Shown piece by piece: positions 50,464-61,048 of a DNA stretch of 64,000 nt. The stretch's first letter is position 1. Each line of letters begins with the position of its first letter. A program made the translations under genes and the position numbers. This DNA comes from Kytococcus schroeteri. GTDB taxonomy: Bacteria; Actinomycetota; Actinomycetes; Actinomycetales; Dermatophilaceae. The stretch lies in assembly GCF_002847825.1 (NCBI RefSeq), contig NZ_PKIZ01000005.1, positions 1 to 64,000 of the forward strand, in the 5' to 3' direction. The notes below the pieces were generated by a model. It was given only the letters and a program-made list of their open reading frames with translations, ran no database searches and was not told the origin of the DNA.

Positions 50464-52556
50464 CAGCCCCGACCACCCGCGGGACCCCAGCCGCTCGGGC
50501 TGGACCCCGGGGTCGGGGGCTGGCCGTGGCCCTCACCGGGGCCGGCCGTGCTCCCGGGCTCACCGGCACCGTGGCCCGGGTCCACCGGGTGCTCGTCCAC
50601 CGGCAGCTGGTCCAGCGGGCCGGAGATGTCACCGCGCGCGACGGCGGCCTTCTCACCCTCGGTGAGCACCGGGGGCCGCTGCGAGACCGGACGGTCCTGG
50701 CTGGAGAGCCAGGTGGCGCGCACCGGGCGCTTCTTGACCGGGGCGAAGATCTCGGCCAGGCGCTCGGCGTTGATCGTCTCCTTGTCGAGCAGCTCCAGCA
50801 CGAGGTCGTCCAGCAGCTCGCGGTTCTCGTTGAGCGCGGCCCAGGCCTCGTCGTGCGCGGCCTCGATGAGGGCACGCACCTCGGCGTCCACCACACCGGC
50901 CAGCTGCTCGGAGTAGTCGCGGCCACCACCCATGTCGCGGCCCATGAAGGGCTCGCCGCCCTGCTCGCCGAGCTTCACGGCACCGACCTTGTCGCTCATG
51001 CCGTACTGGGTGACCATCTTGCGCGCGATGTCGGTGGCCTTCTCGATGTCGTTCGAGGCGCCCGTCGACGGGTCGTGGTAGATGATCTCCTCGGCCACGC
51101 GGCCACCCAGCGCGTAGGCCAGCTGGTCGAGCAGCTCGTTGCGCGTGGTGGAGTACTTGTCGTCCAGCGGCATCACCATCGTGTAGCCGAGCGCACGGCC
51201 GCGGGGCAGGATCGTGATCTTGCTGACCGGGGCGGTGTGGTTCATCGCCGCGGCCACCAGGGCGTGACCACCCTCGTGGTACGCCGTGACCTTGCGCTCC
51301 TTCTCGTTCATCACGCGGGTGCGCTTCTGCGGACCGGCCATGACGCGGTCGATCGCCTCGTCGAGCGCGCGGCTGTCGATGAGCTGCGCGTTGGAGCGGG
51401 CCGTGAGCAGTGCGGCCTCGTTGAGCACGTTGGCCAGGTCGGCACCGCTCATGCCCGGCGTGCGGCGGGCCACGGCCAGCAGGTCCACGTCGCCGGCCAT
51501 CGGCTTGCCGCGCGCGTGCACCTTGAGAATGTCGTGGCGACCCTTCATGTCCGGGGCCTCCACCGCGATCTGGCGGTCGAAACGGCCCGGGCGCAGCAGC
51601 GCGGGGTCGAGCACGTCCGGACGGTTTGTGGCCGCGATGAGGATGACGTTGGTCGAGCCGTCGAAGCCGTCCATCTCCACGAGCAGCTGGTTCAGCGTCT
51701 GCTCACGCTCGTCGTGGCCACCGCCCATGCCGGCACCGCGGTGGCGACCCACGGCGTCGATCTCGTCCATGAAGATGATGGCCGGCGAGTTGGCCTTGGC
51801 CTTCTCGAACAGGTCACGGACGCGGCTGGCGCCCACACCCACGAACATCTCCACGAAGTCCGAGCCGGAGATGGAGTAGAAGGGCACGCCCGCCTCGCCG
51901 GCGATGGCGCGGGCCAGGAGCGTCTTTCCGGTGCCGGGCGGGCCGTAGAGCAGCACGCCCTTGGGCACCTTGGCACCCACCTGCTGGAACTTGGCCGGCT
52001 CGGTGAGGAACTCCTTGATCTCCTCGAGCTCCTCCACCACCTCGTCGGCGCCGGCGACGTCCTCGAAGGTCACCTTGGGCATGTCCTCGGTGGCCAGCTT
52101 GGCGCGGGACTTGCCGAACTGCATGATCCGCGAGCCGCCACCCATCTGCGGCATGATCAGCAGGAAGAGGCCCACCAGGAGCAGGAAGGGCAGCATGGTC
52201 AGCAGCAGGCTGACGAACCAGTTGGCCTTCTCCGGGTCGTCGGTGAAGCCCTTCTCCGGCTTGTGCTCGTTGAGCGCCTTCACCACGTCGTCGCCGCGTG
52301 CGTCCACGTAGAAGCTCTGGATCTTGCGGGCGTTCTCCACCCCGCCCCCGGAGTACTCCTGCCCCTCCTTGAGCGTGAGGTCGACACGGTCCGGCGTGAC
52401 CTTGGCGGACTCCACCTTGTCCGCCTGGATCTGCTCCAGCGCCGCCGAGGTGTCCACGCGCTGGAAGCCGTCACTGCCCTTCAGCCCGAACCAGACCAGG
52501 GCCGCTGCGATGATCAGGAAGATCCAGAACATCGGCGTACGCCACATCTTCTTCAT
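50463..52556 (-). CDS. ftsH: ATP-dependent zinc metalloprotease FtsH
   Basis: Membrane-anchored AAA+ protease of 697 aa for quality control of membrane proteins. Two helices (about 8-24 and 112-134) flank an extracytoplasmic domain. The AAA module has [20 protein letters not shown] and the [22 protein letters not shown]. The zinc site is HEGGH in [16 protein letters not shown]. The C-terminus is a Pro/Gly-rich tail. ATG 52556 is preceded by GAGGA 6 nt away; ATG 52562 is an alternative. First gene of the folate operon. Confidence 0.97.
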   Translation of the reverse strand: MKKMWRTPMFWIFLIIAAALVWFGLKGSDGFQRVDTSAALEQIQADKVESAKVTPDRVDLTLKEGQEYSGGGVENARKIQSFYVDARGDDVVKALNEHKPEKGFTDDPEKANWFVSLLLTMLPFLLLVGLFLLIMPQMGGGSRIMQFGKSRAKLATEDMPKVTFEDVAGADEVVEELEEIKEFLTEPAKFQQVGAKVPKGVLLYGPPGTGKTLLARAIAGEAGVPFYSISGSDFVEMFVGVGASRVRDLFEKAKANSPAIIFMDEIDAVGRHRGAGMGGGHDEREQTLNQLLVEMDGFDGSTNVILIAATNRPDVLDPALLRPGRFDRQIAVEAPDMKGRHDILKVHARGKPMAGDVDLLAVARRTPGMSGADLANVLNEAALLTARSNAQLIDSRALDEAIDRVMAGPQKRTRVMNEKERKVTAYHEGGHALVAAAMNHTAPVSKITILPRGRALGYTMVMPLDDKYSTTRNELLDQLAYALGGRVAEEIIYHDPSTGASNDIEKATDIARKMVTQYGMSDKVGAVKLGEQGGEPFMGRDMGGGRDYSEQLAGVVDAEVRALIEAAHDEAWAALNENRELLDDLVLELLDKETINAERLAEIFAPVKKRPVRATWLSSQDRPVSQRPPVLTEGEKAAVARGDISGPLDQLPVDEHPVDPGHGAGEPGSTAGPGEGHGQPPTPGSSPSGWGPAGGRG

Positions 52557-52700
52557 TGCCATCCTCGTGCGGGGCGCGACCCCGCGTCTCGTCCTGCCGA
52601 CGTCGTGCCGACGCTCGATGCTCGATGCTCGCACCAACGTGCGATGGCGGCCCAGTGTTCCACAGGGCCCTGTGCAGGAGCGCCCGGACGCGGCGTCAGC

Positions 52701-53252
52701 TCACTGGTACATGTGCGGCGCGAGGGTGCCCACGCAGCGCAGGTTGCGGTAGCGCTCGTCGAAGTCCAGCCCGTAGCCCACGACGAAGTCGTTGGGGATG
52801 TCGAAACCCACGTAGCGGGCGTCGATCTCCACCTTCATGGCGTCCGGCTTGCGCAGCAGGGCGGCCACCTCCACCGAGGCGGCGCCGCGGGAGGCCAGGT
52901 TGTCGAGGATCCAGCTGAGCGTCAGCCCGGAGTCGATGACGTCCTCCACCACGAGCACGTGGCGGTCGGTGATGTCGACGTCGAGGTCCTTGAGGATGCG
53001 CACCACACCGCTGGACTTGGTGCCCGAGCCGTAGGAGCTGATGGCCATCCAGTCCATGGGCACGCTGTAGGGCATGGCGCGCATGAGGTCCGACATCACC
53101 ATGACCGCGCCCTTGAGCACGCCCACCATGAGCAGGTCCTTGCCGCGGTAGTCCTCGGCGATCCTCCCGGCCATCTCCTGCAGACCGGCCAGGATCTGCT
53201 CCTCGGTCAGCAGGACCTTCTCGAGGCCGTCCTCCATGTGCTCAGCGTCCAC
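52701..53252 (-). CDS. hpt: hypoxanthine phosphoribosyltransferase
   Basis: Purine salvage enzyme of 183 aa that makes IMP or GMP from hypoxanthine or guanine and PRPP. The PRPP-binding loop is [18 protein letters not shown], and the base-binding end reads [17 protein letters not shown]. The start is GTG 53252 or the ATG five codons downstream at 53237. It lies between tilS and ftsH, a conserved actinobacterial order. The roughly 140 nt to ftsH hold its likely promoter. Confidence 0.95.
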   Translation of the reverse strand: MDAEHMEDGLEKVLLTEEQILAGLQEMAGRIAEDYRGKDLLMVGVLKGAVMVMSDLMRAMPYSVPMDWMAISSYGSGTKSSGVVRILKDLDVDITDRHVLVVEDVIDSGLTLSWILDNLASRGAASVEVAALLRKPDAMKVEIDARYVGFDIPNDFVVGYGLDFDERYRNLRCVGTLAPHMYQ

Positions 53253-53311
53253 GTGGTCCTCCGGGTCGGTGTCGTGGTGGGCGTCGTCGTGCTCGATGCG
53301 GTACGGCCGCC

Positions 53312-54385
53312 TCAGGCGGGTCGTCCGTGGCGTACGGCGTCCCCTGGTGCCGGCCCATTCTTGCCGATGGGGCCGACGACGGCGTCACCGCCCACCGTGC
53401 GCCACCGCCCCCACCGCCACGGACCGGGCACGTCCACCGCGCCCTGCCCGTGCCAGGCGGTCAGCAGGCGGTCCAGCTGCGCCAGGTGCACCGAGGTGGG
53501 GTCCGGCACGCCGGGGCCGGCCGCCTCGCGCACCAGGGCGCGCCACACGCGGGGCCGCAGCGCCTCCTCGAGGCCGGCGAGCGCGGCCACCTCGACGCTC
53601 CCGTCGGGTGCCACGGCCAGTCCCGCCCGCCGCTCGGCGGCCAGGGCGTCGAGCAGGTCGGCGTCGGCCCGGGCGTGGGCGGCGGTGCGGGCCAGGGCCG
53701 GGCCGAGGTCCTCGCCGGTCTCGGCGGCCAGCAGGTCCAGCGCGCGCCGCACCCGCACCCGGGTGAACCGGGGGTCGTCGTTGTGGGGGTCGTGGTGCAC
53801 GGGCAGCCCCAGGTCGGCACAGGCCTGCCGCGTGGTGGCCCCGGGCAGGTCCAGCAGGGGGCGCACCAGGGGGCCTCGGCGGGGCGCCATGGCCGCCAGC
53901 GAGCGCGTCCCCGCACCGCGCAGCAGGCCGAGCAGCACCTGCTCGGCCTGGTCGTCGCGGGTGTGCGCCAGCCAGAGCTCAGCCCCGCCGGGCAGGTCGG
54001 CCGCCAGCACGGCGCGCCGTGCCTCGAGCGTCGCGTGCCGGGCCGTCCGCGCAGCGGCCTCCGGCCCGTCCCCGGCCTCCCGCACCTGCACCCGGTGGAC
54101 CCCCACCTCGTCGATGCCGAGGCGCTGGCAGACCCGCGCGGCCTCCTCGGCGACGCCCCCGCTGCCGGGCTGCAACCCGTGGTCCACCACGGCCGCCGCC
54201 ACCCGCGGCGCCCCACCCCGGCGGGCCAGGAAGTCCGCCTCGAAGGCGACCGCCGCCGCCATCGCGACCGAGTCCGGGCCCCCGCTCACCGCGAGCAGCA
54301 CCGCGCGCCCCGCGGCCACGGCCTCGGCCAGCGGGGCGCGCACCGCGTGGCGCACGGCGGCAACGGCCACCGGGGGTCCGGGCAC
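53312..54385 (-). CDS. tilS: tRNA(Ile)-lysidine synthetase TilS
   Basis: PP-loop enzyme of 357 aa that modifies C34 of tRNA-Ile(CAU) to lysidine. The ATP loop is [17 protein letters not shown] (about 29-45), followed by [33 protein letters not shown] and [12 protein letters not shown]. The C-terminal domain is shorter than in E. coli, as in other actinobacteria. Its 3' end is 59 nt from the hpt start. Confidence 0.95.
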   Translation of the reverse strand: MPGPPVAVAAVRHAVRAPLAEAVAAGRAVLLAVSGGPDSVAMAAAVAFEADFLARRGGAPRVAAAVVDHGLQPGSGGVAEEAARVCQRLGIDEVGVHRVQVREAGDGPEAAARTARHATLEARRAVLAADLPGGAELWLAHTRDDQAEQVLLGLLRGAGTRSLAAMAPRRGPLVRPLLDLPGATTRQACADLGLPVHHDPHNDDPRFTRVRVRRALDLLAAETGEDLGPALARTAAHARADADLLDALAAERRAGLAVAPDGSVEVAALAGLEEALRPRVWRALVREAAGPGVPDPTSVHLAQLDRLLTAWHGQGAVDVPGPWRWGRWRTVGGDAVVGPIGKNGPAPGDAVRHGRPA

Positions 54386-54409
54386 CTCAGGCTCGCGCGG
54401 GTGGGTGGC

Positions 54410-55999
54410 TCAGTGGCCGGTGTTGCACTGGCAGCCCTGCAGCGCGGCCACCACCTCGTCGGTGTACTTGCGGGCCACCATCGGCTGGGTGGAGCGCTCG
54501 AAGTCGTCACTGCTCACCACGAAGGTCAGCAGGCGACCGTCCTTGGTCACCGTGGTGCCGGCCATGCCGCTGGCCATGGGCAGGGTGCCGGTCTTGCCGC
54601 GCACGAAACCGCGGGCCTCCTCTCGCCCGTCGCCGTAGAAGCGCGGGGTGAGCGTGCCGTACAGGCCCGCCATGGAGAGGTTGGCGAGGATCGTGTGGTA
54701 CTCCGCGTCCTCCCCAGAGGCACCCTTCTGGAGCAGCTCGCCCAGCACGTGCACGGGGATCTTGTTCTTGCTCGTCAGCCCCGAGGCGTCGAACTGCTCG
54801 TGGCCGCTGTTGTCGATGCCGCGGTCCTTGGTCTGCTGCACCACCCAACGGCCGACGTCGGCCGGGCCCGACTTCTCCACCGACAGCCCGCCAGTACCCA
54901 GGGCGGCCTGGCGGGTGATGGTCTCCACCCGTGCGTTGTCGCTGATCTGCAGGGCGTGGATGAGCTGGTCGCGCACCGGGGCGGACTTCACCACGCCCAG
55001 CTGGTCGCCCTTGGCCTTCGCCTTGGTGCGGATGATCGACTTCTCCACCGGCACGCCCACGTCGTGCAGGGCCTGGGCGAAGGCGCCCGCGGCACTCATC
55101 GCCGGGTCGGCCGGGGTGGGGTGGTGGTGGCGGGCGCGGTCGTCGAAGAGCTGCATCATCACCACGCGGCCGGTCCAGCCCTCGTTGAGGGCCACCTCGG
55201 ACCAGTCCTCCGACCAGCTCGGGCCGGCCTGCGAGTCGTCCAGGGCCACGCGGAAGGTCTTGGGCAGGTCCTCCCCGGCCTCGCGGCGCTTCTTGAGGTC
55301 GGCGGCCACCTGCTCGGCCAGGTCCTTGAGCCCCGCTCGCCCGGCGACGGCCAGCGGGTCGCCGTGGCCGCGCGACAGCATCGTGTCGCCGCCGGAGACG
55401 ATGACGATGTTGTCGCCCGCGTCGAGCAGCGCGCGGGTGGACAGGCGCTGGTCGAGATTCCACCCGGAGTGCACCACCGCGCCGGTGGAGACGAGCTTGG
55501 TCATGGACGCCAGGTGGTTGGGGCGGTCGGCGTTCTGCTGGAAGAGCACCTCGCCGGTGGCGGCGTCGCGCACGTCCATGGAGAGGAAGCCCAGCTCCTC
55601 GGCCTCGATGGTGTCGCCCAGGGCCTTGCGCACCGCCTCCTTGCTGGGGGCCGGGCCGGAGTTGTCCAGGTGCTCCACGACCGGCTTGCGCTCGGGCAGG
55701 CCCTCGTCGATCTTCCTGACCTCCTCCTCGTCGGTGGGGCCGTCGACCACCGCGTTGGCGGCTCCCGGCGCCATCGCCTGGTCGAGCACCTCCACCGGCT
55801 GGCCGGCGGCGGCCGCCTCGTCGGGGGACCCGGCACGTGCGGTGAGCAGGTCGGGCGAGCCGTTGTCCCCCTCGGAGGGGGCCGGCGCATTGGTGAGCAC
55901 TCCCGGCACCTTGTCGTAGACATCGGCCGTCACGTAGGCGCCCACGAGGGCCACCACCGTGGTCGAGGCGATGAGGGTGTTGCGGAGGGAGGACTTCAC
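54410..55999 (-). CDS. D-alanyl-D-alanine carboxypeptidase / PBP4-type endopeptidase (DacB)
   Basis: Penicillin-binding peptidase of 529 aa (S13 family) that trims peptidoglycan peptides outside the membrane. An N-terminal signal or anchor ([20 protein letters not shown]) is followed by an acidic Pro-rich linker. The three active motifs are present: SMTK (in [13 protein letters not shown]), SDN ([11 protein letters not shown]) and KTG ([13 protein letters not shown]). GTG 55999 has AAAGG at 6 nt. It is divergent from ppa as in M. tuberculosis; TACGCT at 56045-56050 is a possible -10. Confidence 0.92.
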   Translation of the reverse strand: MKSSLRNTLIASTTVVALVGAYVTADVYDKVPGVLTNAPAPSEGDNGSPDLLTARAGSPDEAAAAGQPVEVLDQAMAPGAANAVVDGPTDEEEVRKIDEGLPERKPVVEHLDNSGPAPSKEAVRKALGDTIEAEELGFLSMDVRDAATGEVLFQQNADRPNHLASMTKLVSTGAVVHSGWNLDQRLSTRALLDAGDNIVIVSGGDTMLSRGHGDPLAVAGRAGLKDLAEQVAADLKKRREAGEDLPKTFRVALDDSQAGPSWSEDWSEVALNEGWTGRVVMMQLFDDRARHHHPTPADPAMSAAGAFAQALHDVGVPVEKSIIRTKAKAKGDQLGVVKSAPVRDQLIHALQISDNARVETITRQAALGTGGLSVEKSGPADVGRWVVQQTKDRGIDNSGHEQFDASGLTSKNKIPVHVLGELLQKGASGEDAEYHTILANLSMAGLYGTLTPRFYGDGREEARGFVRGKTGTLPMASGMAGTTVTKDGRLLTFVVSSDDFERSTQPMVARKYTDEVVAALQGCQCNTGH

Positions 56000-56071
56000 C
56001 GGGCACCTTTCGGACGCACGCACAGGATGGGGGAGACTGGCCCCAGCGTAGACGCCAACCAAGGAGGCTCC

Positions 56072-56662
56072 ATGGAATTCGACATGACCGTCGAGATCCC
56101 CGCCGGCAACAAGAACAAGTACGAGATCGACCACGAGACGGGCCGCATCCGCCTGGACCGCCTGCTCTTCACGGCGATGCGCTACCCGGCCGACTACGGC
56201 TACATCGAGGACACCCTGGGCGAGGACGGCGACCCGCTGGACGCGCTGGTGCTGCTGGACGAGCCGACCTTCCCCGGCTGCATCGTGCGTGTGCGCCCGG
56301 TCGGCGTGTTCCACATGGTCGACGACGCCGGCGGTGACGACAAGGTGCTGTGCGTGGCCGCGGGCGACCCGCGCCGCGACGCCATCCAGGACACCTCCGA
56401 CGTGTCCGACTTCACCCTCGACGAGATCCGCCACTTCTTCGAGGTCTACAAGGCCCTGGAGCCGGGCAAGTACGTGGAGGAGGGCTCGCACTGGGGTGAC
56501 CGCGCGGCCGCCGAGAAGATCATCACCGAGGCGCTGGACCGCGCCAAGGCCGAGGGCATGACCACCGCCCGCTGGCCGCTGCCGGGCCACGACGCCGACG
56601 ACACCGAGCGCTCGATCGACCGCGCCGAGGGCGGGTCGCAGGCCGACAAGCCGGAGGCCTGA
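56072..56662 (+). CDS. ppa: inorganic pyrophosphatase
   Basis: Magnesium-dependent family I pyrophosphatase of 196 aa. The metal signature is [11 protein letters not shown] (usual D-G-D-P-L-D), with [17 protein letters not shown] near the start and [18 protein letters not shown] near the end. The C-terminal 30 residues are an acidic extension beyond the usual 165-175 aa. AAGGAGG lies 6 nt before ATG. A hairpin terminator follows. Confidence 0.96.
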   Translation: MEFDMTVEIPAGNKNKYEIDHETGRIRLDRLLFTAMRYPADYGYIEDTLGEDGDPLDALVLLDEPTFPGCIVRVRPVGVFHMVDDAGGDDKVLCVAAGDPRRDAIQDTSDVSDFTLDEIRHFFEVYKALEPGKYVEEGSHWGDRAAAEKIITEALDRAKAEGMTTARWPLPGHDADDTERSIDRAEGGSQADKPEA

Positions 56663-56682
56663 GCCACCGCGCGACGACGCCC

Positions 56683-56723
56683 GACGGGGCGGGTGCGACC
56701 GACGAGGTCGTGCCCGCCCCGTC
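56683..56723 (+). terminator. terminator after ppa
   Basis: A GC-rich hairpin: arms 56683-56700 and 56706-56723 pair over 16 of 18 positions, with a 5-nt loop. It lies 20 nt after the ppa stop. Confidence 0.7.
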
Positions 56724-56807
56724 GTCGTGCACGGGACGCCCGCGGGCGAAAGCCCGGTGACAGTCCGCGCCCCTAGGGTCCGAGCACACACACCCCGAGG
56801 GAGTCCC

Positions 56808-58082
56808 ATGATCCGCATTACCCCGTCCCGCCTGGCTGCCCTGGCCGGCATCGGCCTGCTCAGCCTGACCGCCTGCTCCGGCGGCTCGCAGGAGAGCGCC
56901 CAGGAGCAACCGGCCGCACCGCCCAAGGTGTCCGACACCTCCACGGCCTCCCCTGCCCCGAGCAGCGAGAGCTCCGACAAGACGTCACCCGAGACCTCCC
57001 CCGAGGCCGCGGACGAGTCGCCCACGAGCCGGGTGAGCGACACCGCGTCCGACGCCGGCCCCACCGCATCGCCCAGCGCGTCACCGACGTCGCCGGGTGC
57101 CCGGCCGAGCCCCTCGGGGAGTCCCTCCCCGGCCGCCGCCCCGTCCACCCGCAGCGCCACGCCCACCGAGGACGCCTCGACCCCCTCGCCCAGCACCGCC
57201 CCCGCGGCGCCGGGCGACGCGGAGGAGTGCGCCGGCGCGGGCGCCGAGAAGGCCCTGCACCACGGCCTGCGGAAGCTCAACGCCCGGGAGAGCGACTGGA
57301 CGTGGCACAGCAACGGCGCGGACACCTCGCTGTACGACCCGTGCGCAGACCTCTCCCCCATCGCCGTGACCGTCGAGTACGCCACCGGGAGCTCACCCTG
57401 GATGATCATGCTCTTCCACCGGGGCGAGTACCTCGGAACCGCGACGGCACAGCCCGTGGGCATGGGGCAGCTCATGAGGAGGCGCGCGGACGACGTCATC
57501 GAGGTGACGTACCTGTACCCGAAGCCCGGGGAGTCGAACGCCGCGCGCTCCGGCAGGGCGGTCAGCACCTTCACGTGGGACGGGTCCGCGCAGAAGGTCG
57601 TGATGGCCGGCGACCTCCCGCCCACGGAGGAGGAGCTCCCCGAGCAGGGCAGGGAGAAGCCCACCGACCCGCCCGTGGACACCGGTGACACCCCGCCCCG
57701 TGGCGCGGCCCCCGAGGTCGTGCACCAGGGCGTGGCCCGCATCCTCACCCCGAGCGACAAGATCGGGTGCGAGCTGCACCGCACCTGGGCGGAGTGCGGC
57801 ATCGAGTCCTATCTCGACTCCGAGCGCTACGGCACCGAGAACGACATGCCGCTCTGGTGGGCGACGCTGCCCGAGCAGGGCACGGCGGGGCTCTCCGCCA
57901 AGGGCGACGCCCCCAACTACCGCGGGGACAACGGCGGCCCGGCCGGCCAGGTGCTCGAGTACGGGGAGAGCGTGACCTTCGGCGACATCACGTGCGACTC
58001 CGAGTCGACCGGCCTGACGTGCACCAACACCGCGAGCGGTCACTCGATGACGATGAACAAGCGCGAGTTCGTGACCCGCTGA
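56808..58082 (+). CDS. putative lipoprotein with long Ser/Pro-rich linker
   Basis: A 424-aa predicted lipoprotein of unknown function. The signal MIRITPSRLAALAGIGLLSL ends in lipobox LTAC. A roughly 110-aa Ser/Pro/Ala/Glu linker follows, then a first globular region (about 140-265, with GAEKALHHGLRKLNARESDW and FTWDGSAQKVVMAGD), a second Pro-rich spacer, and a C-terminal domain (about 305-424) with cysteine pairs in GCELHRTWAECGIE and ITCDSESTGLTCTN. It resembles the LppU/secreted-protein type of actinobacterial surface lipoproteins. CGAGGGAG precedes ATG; TAGGGT at 56774-56779 is a possible -10. Confidence 0.82.
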   Translation: MIRITPSRLAALAGIGLLSLTACSGGSQESAQEQPAAPPKVSDTSTASPAPSSESSDKTSPETSPEAADESPTSRVSDTASDAGPTASPSASPTSPGARPSPSGSPSPAAAPSTRSATPTEDASTPSPSTAPAAPGDAEECAGAGAEKALHHGLRKLNARESDWTWHSNGADTSLYDPCADLSPIAVTVEYATGSSPWMIMLFHRGEYLGTATAQPVGMGQLMRRRADDVIEVTYLYPKPGESNAARSGRAVSTFTWDGSAQKVVMAGDLPPTEEELPEQGREKPTDPPVDTGDTPPRGAAPEVVHQGVARILTPSDKIGCELHRTWAECGIESYLDSERYGTENDMPLWWATLPEQGTAGLSAKGDAPNYRGDNGGPAGQVLEYGESVTFGDITCDSESTGLTCTNTASGHSMTMNKREFVTR

Positions 58083-58096
58083 CGCACCCGCACACG

Positions 58097-58128
58097 ACGG
58101 AGGCCCCACCTACTGGTGGGGCCTCCGT
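58097..58128. terminator. terminator between lipoprotein gene and tRNA-Thr
   Basis: A perfect 14-bp stem (ACGGAGGCCCCACC with its complement) and a TACT loop. It serves the lipoprotein gene on the plus strand and sits 8 nt beyond the 3' end of the oppositely oriented tRNA. Confidence 0.85.
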
Positions 58129-58135
58129 GCGCCGG

Positions 58136-58209
58136 AGCCGCCTATCGGAATCGAACCGATGACCTGTTCATTACGAGTGAACCGCTCTGGCCGACTGAGC
58201 TAAGGCGGC
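58136..58209 (-). tRNA. tRNA-Thr (anticodon CGT)
   Basis: A full cloverleaf on the minus strand: acceptor stem GCCGCCT/AGGCGGC (7 bp), D stem GCTC/GAGC, anticodon stem GTTCA/TGAAC with loop CTCGTAA (anticodon CGT, reading ACG), and T arm with GGTTCGATTCC. The discriminator base is T. The next three bases are CCG, so CCA is not encoded and must be added after transcription. A stand-alone gene. Confidence 0.97.
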
Positions 58210-58301
58210 GGGTGCTCCACACGCTCCGGGCGCGTGATGCGAACGCCCACTATAGCGGTGCCCCGCCACGCGGCGGAAATCCGACGCGGCAGCACCTCCC
58301 C

Positions 58302-59867
58302 TCAGCAGCGCGCGGCGTCACCCTCGGGCACCGCGCCGGTGAGCAGGTAGCCCTCCACGGCGGAGTCCACGCACTGGCTGCCCCGGCGGTATGCGGTGTG
58401 CCCGTCGCCGTCGAGCGTCAGCAGGTGCCCGTTCTCGAAGTCCTTCGCCGCGCGCTGCGCCCACGCCAGCGGGGTCGCCGGGTCACGGGTGGTGCCCACC
58501 ACGAGGATGGGGCCGCTGCCCTGGGCGACGGCGTCGAACGGCTGGGCGGGCTTCACCGGCCACCCCTCGCAAGCCGACCCCTCGCCCATGAGGAAGTCGC
58601 CCCACAACGGTGCCTCCCGGCGGAACGCGGCCCGCACCTGCGCCTCGGTGCGCCCGGTGGTGTCCTCGGCGCGGTCGTTGCACGAGTACACGGTGAAGGC
58701 CTCCATGAGGTTGGAGGCGTACTCCCCGTCGGCGGTGCGGTCGGCGTAGCCGTTGGCCAGCTCCAGCAGCCGCTGGCCGTCACCACGCTGCGCCGCCTCC
58801 AGGGCCTGGGCGAGGCTCTCCCAGCTGCCCTCGTCGTACATGGCGGCGGCCAGCCCGTAGGTGGCCCAGCCGACGGTCAGCTCCGTGACCCGCGGGTCGG
58901 ACCCCACTGGCGGGGGCTCCTCGTCGATGCGGCGCAGCAGCTCCCGCAGGCCGGCGGTGGCCTCCTCGCGCGTACCGCCCAGCGGGCACCGGGAACGCTC
59001 CTGGACGCACCAGTCCAGGAAGGCACCGGTGGCGGTCTCGAAACCCTTGGCCTGCCCGATGGCGATCTGCGTGGCATCCAGGTCCGTGGGCAGCATGCCG
59101 TCCAGCACGAAGGCCCCCACACGGCGGGGGAACTCCTGGGCGTAGGTGGCGCCCAGCTGGGTGCCGTAGCTGAGCCCCAGGTAGTTCAGCCGCGCGTCCC
59201 CCAGGGCGGCGCGCAGCACGTCCATGTCGCGGGCAGCGTTGGACGTGGTGATCGAGCCCAGCCGGTGGCCAAGCTTCTCCCGGCAGCCCTGCGCGAAGGC
59301 CTTCTGCACTCGCGTCGCCTCCCGCTTCTCCGCGGCGTCGTCCGGGGAGGTGTCCAGGCCCAGCAGGGCGTCCAGCCCGGGGTCGTCCACGCAGTCCACG
59401 GCCTCGGAACGGGCCACACCGCGCGGGTCGAAGCCCACCACGTCGTACACGCGCCGCACCTTCGGACCCACCACTTGGTCGGCCGCCTGCGCGTAGTCCA
59501 CGCCGCTGGCCCCGGGGCCACCGGGGTTGAGCACGAGCGACCCGATGCGGTGCTCGTCGTCGCCCGCCCGCACCCGGAAGAGGGCCAGCTGCATCGTCTC
59601 CCCGTCGGGCCGGTCGTAGTCCACCGGCACCTCCAGCTCCGCGCACTCCCCGCCGTCGCAGCGCTCCCACTCCAGCTGCTGCTCGTAGAAACGGGACAGC
59701 TCGGCCGGCGGGGCGGGCAGGGACTCCTCGGCGCCCGGGCTGCGCAGGTCCTCCGGCAGCGGGCCACCGTCGGGGGTGCAGCCGGTCAGGCCCAGCCCGA
59801 GCACGGCGGCCCCGGCCAGCAGGGCGCGCGCACGGGAGGCGCGGTGTCGTGGGGTGCGGGTGGTCAT
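58302..59867 (-). CDS. secreted alpha/beta hydrolase (peptidase S33, tripeptidyl aminopeptidase-like)
   Basis: Exported serine hydrolase of 521 aa, probably a lipoprotein (signal ending LGLTGC). The alpha/beta fold has oxyanion segment LVLNPGGPGASGVDY, nucleophile in LGLSYGTQLGATYA, catalytic Asp in VVGTTRDPATPLAWA and His in LDGDGHTAYRRGSQC. It belongs to the SlpD/SlpE-like aminopeptidase group with a C-terminal TAP domain. Several cysteines likely form disulfides. Its ATG overlaps the holB stop (ATGA), an odd partner for a secreted enzyme. Confidence 0.9.
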   Translation of the reverse strand: MTTRTPRHRASRARALLAGAAVLGLGLTGCTPDGGPLPEDLRSPGAEESLPAPPAELSRFYEQQLEWERCDGGECAELEVPVDYDRPDGETMQLALFRVRAGDDEHRIGSLVLNPGGPGASGVDYAQAADQVVGPKVRRVYDVVGFDPRGVARSEAVDCVDDPGLDALLGLDTSPDDAAEKREATRVQKAFAQGCREKLGHRLGSITTSNAARDMDVLRAALGDARLNYLGLSYGTQLGATYAQEFPRRVGAFVLDGMLPTDLDATQIAIGQAKGFETATGAFLDWCVQERSRCPLGGTREEATAGLRELLRRIDEEPPPVGSDPRVTELTVGWATYGLAAAMYDEGSWESLAQALEAAQRGDGQRLLELANGYADRTADGEYASNLMEAFTVYSCNDRAEDTTGRTEAQVRAAFRREAPLWGDFLMGEGSACEGWPVKPAQPFDAVAQGSGPILVVGTTRDPATPLAWAQRAAKDFENGHLLTLDGDGHTAYRRGSQCVDSAVEGYLLTGAVPEGDAARC

Positions 59868-61048
59868 CGGGGACCCCTTCCGGTGCTCGTACGGGCCAGG
59901 TCCCCCTGCAGCTGGTGCAGGCCCACCAGCATCGCCTCCAGCGCCAGCAGGGGGGTCACGTTCTCCCCGATGCGGGTGCGCGCGGTGTCCACCTGCTCCA
60001 GGCAGAGCAGCAGCGCGTCGGCGCTCGTGGTGCCCGCCAACCGCTGCAGGTCCCCGGCGTCCTGCGGGTTCACCAAGTCGACCCCGCTGGCCCCGACGGA
60101 GACCAGCAGCGCGTCGCGGTACACCGAGGCCAGGTCCACCAGCGTGCGGTCGATGACGTCACGCACCCGCCGCGTGGCCCGCGCCTTCTGCTCCTTGGCC
60201 AGCTGGTTGAGCTGCCCCCGGATCGCCGGGGGCTGCGCGCGCGCAGTGGGGTCCGCGCCGTTGAGGCGCAGCAGCTCCTCGCGCTCGGCCACGTCGCGCT
60301 GCTCGGCCTCGGCCGCCGCCTCACTGGTGGCCACCTCGTGCAGGGAGGCCGCCTTGCGCAGCGCCGAGCCGAGCCCCTCCAGCTCGAAGGGGATGCGGGT
60401 CACCGTGTGGCGCCGGGCACGCGCGGACTCGTCGCGGGCCAACCACCGCGCCACCCCGATGTGGGACTGCGCCGCTCGGGCCGCGTAGGCCGCCATCGCC
60501 GCGTCCACCCCCTGCGACTCCAGCAGCGCCGCCACGGCCTCCACCGGCGGGGTGCGCAACGAGAGGTGCCGCGAGCGCGACCGGATGGTGACGATGACGT
60601 CCTGCGGCGAGGGGGCGCACAGCATCCACACGGTGCGTGGGCTGGGCTCCTCCAGCGCCTTGAGCAGGGCGTCGGCGGCCTGCTCGGTGAGCCGGTCGGC
60701 GTCCTCGATGACGATGATGCGCCAGGCCCCCACGGACGGGTGGTGGGCCGCGGTCAGGGCCAGCTCGCGCGCCTGCTTCACCGGGATGCTCAGCCCCTCG
60801 GTGTTCACCACCTCCACGTCGGCGTGGCTGCCGTCCAGCGCGGTGCGGCACTCACGGCACTCCCCGCAGCCGCCGTCGGGGCAGAGCAGGGCGGCGGCGA
60901 AGGCGCGCGCCGCGGTGGACCGGCCGGACCCCGGAGGCCCGGTGAACAGGTAGGCGTGGGTCAGCCGCGCCGGGTCGGCCACCGCGGCGGCGAGCCCGGC
61001 GGCCAGCTCCTCCTGGCCCACCAGCGAACCCCAGACGCCGTCACGCAC
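59864..61048 (-). CDS. holB: DNA polymerase III subunit delta' HolB
   Basis: Clamp-loader subunit of 394 aa. The AAA+ domain has a Walker A in which Lys is replaced by Arg (TGPPGSGRSTAARAFA), a zinc module CPDGGCGECREC, Walker B-like WRIIVIEDADRLTEQAADAL, and the SRC-like motif altered to IRSRSRHLSL. Loss of the ATP lysine agrees with delta' being a non-hydrolysing stator. GTG 61048 overlaps the tmk stop by 8 nt. The order tmk-holB is conserved near Rv3644c. Confidence 0.93.
   Translation of the reverse strand: MRDGVWGSLVGQEELAAGLAAAVADPARLTHAYLFTGPPGSGRSTAARAFAAALLCPDGGCGECRECRTALDGSHADVEVVNTEGLSIPVKQARELALTAAHHPSVGAWRIIVIEDADRLTEQAADALLKALEEPSPRTVWMLCAPSPQDVIVTIRSRSRHLSLRTPPVEAVAALLESQGVDAAMAAYAARAAQSHIGVARWLARDESARARRHTVTRIPFELEGLGSALRKAASLHEVATSEAAAEAEQRDVAEREELLRLNGADPTARAQPPAIRGQLNQLAKEQKARATRRVRDVIDRTLVDLASVYRDALLVSVGASGVDLVNPQDAGDLQRLAGTTSADALLLCLEQVDTARTRIGENVTPLLALEAMLVGLHQLQGDLARTSTGRGPR

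Noticed and set aside
50526-54638. A 1370-codon open frame on the plus strand
   Set aside because: It runs antisense to ftsH, hpt and tilS, is rich in His/Arg/Gly/Val without any domain, and arises because third positions are almost always G or C.
53327-56072. A very long plus-strand frame leading into ppa
   Set aside because: Only the part from 56072 onward is inorganic pyrophosphatase. The rest is antisense to tilS and the carboxypeptidase, with no protein-like features.
58210-58301. Possible second tRNA next to tRNA-Thr
   Set aside because: No second cloverleaf could be folded in the flanking sequence; only one acceptor/anticodon/T-arm set is present.
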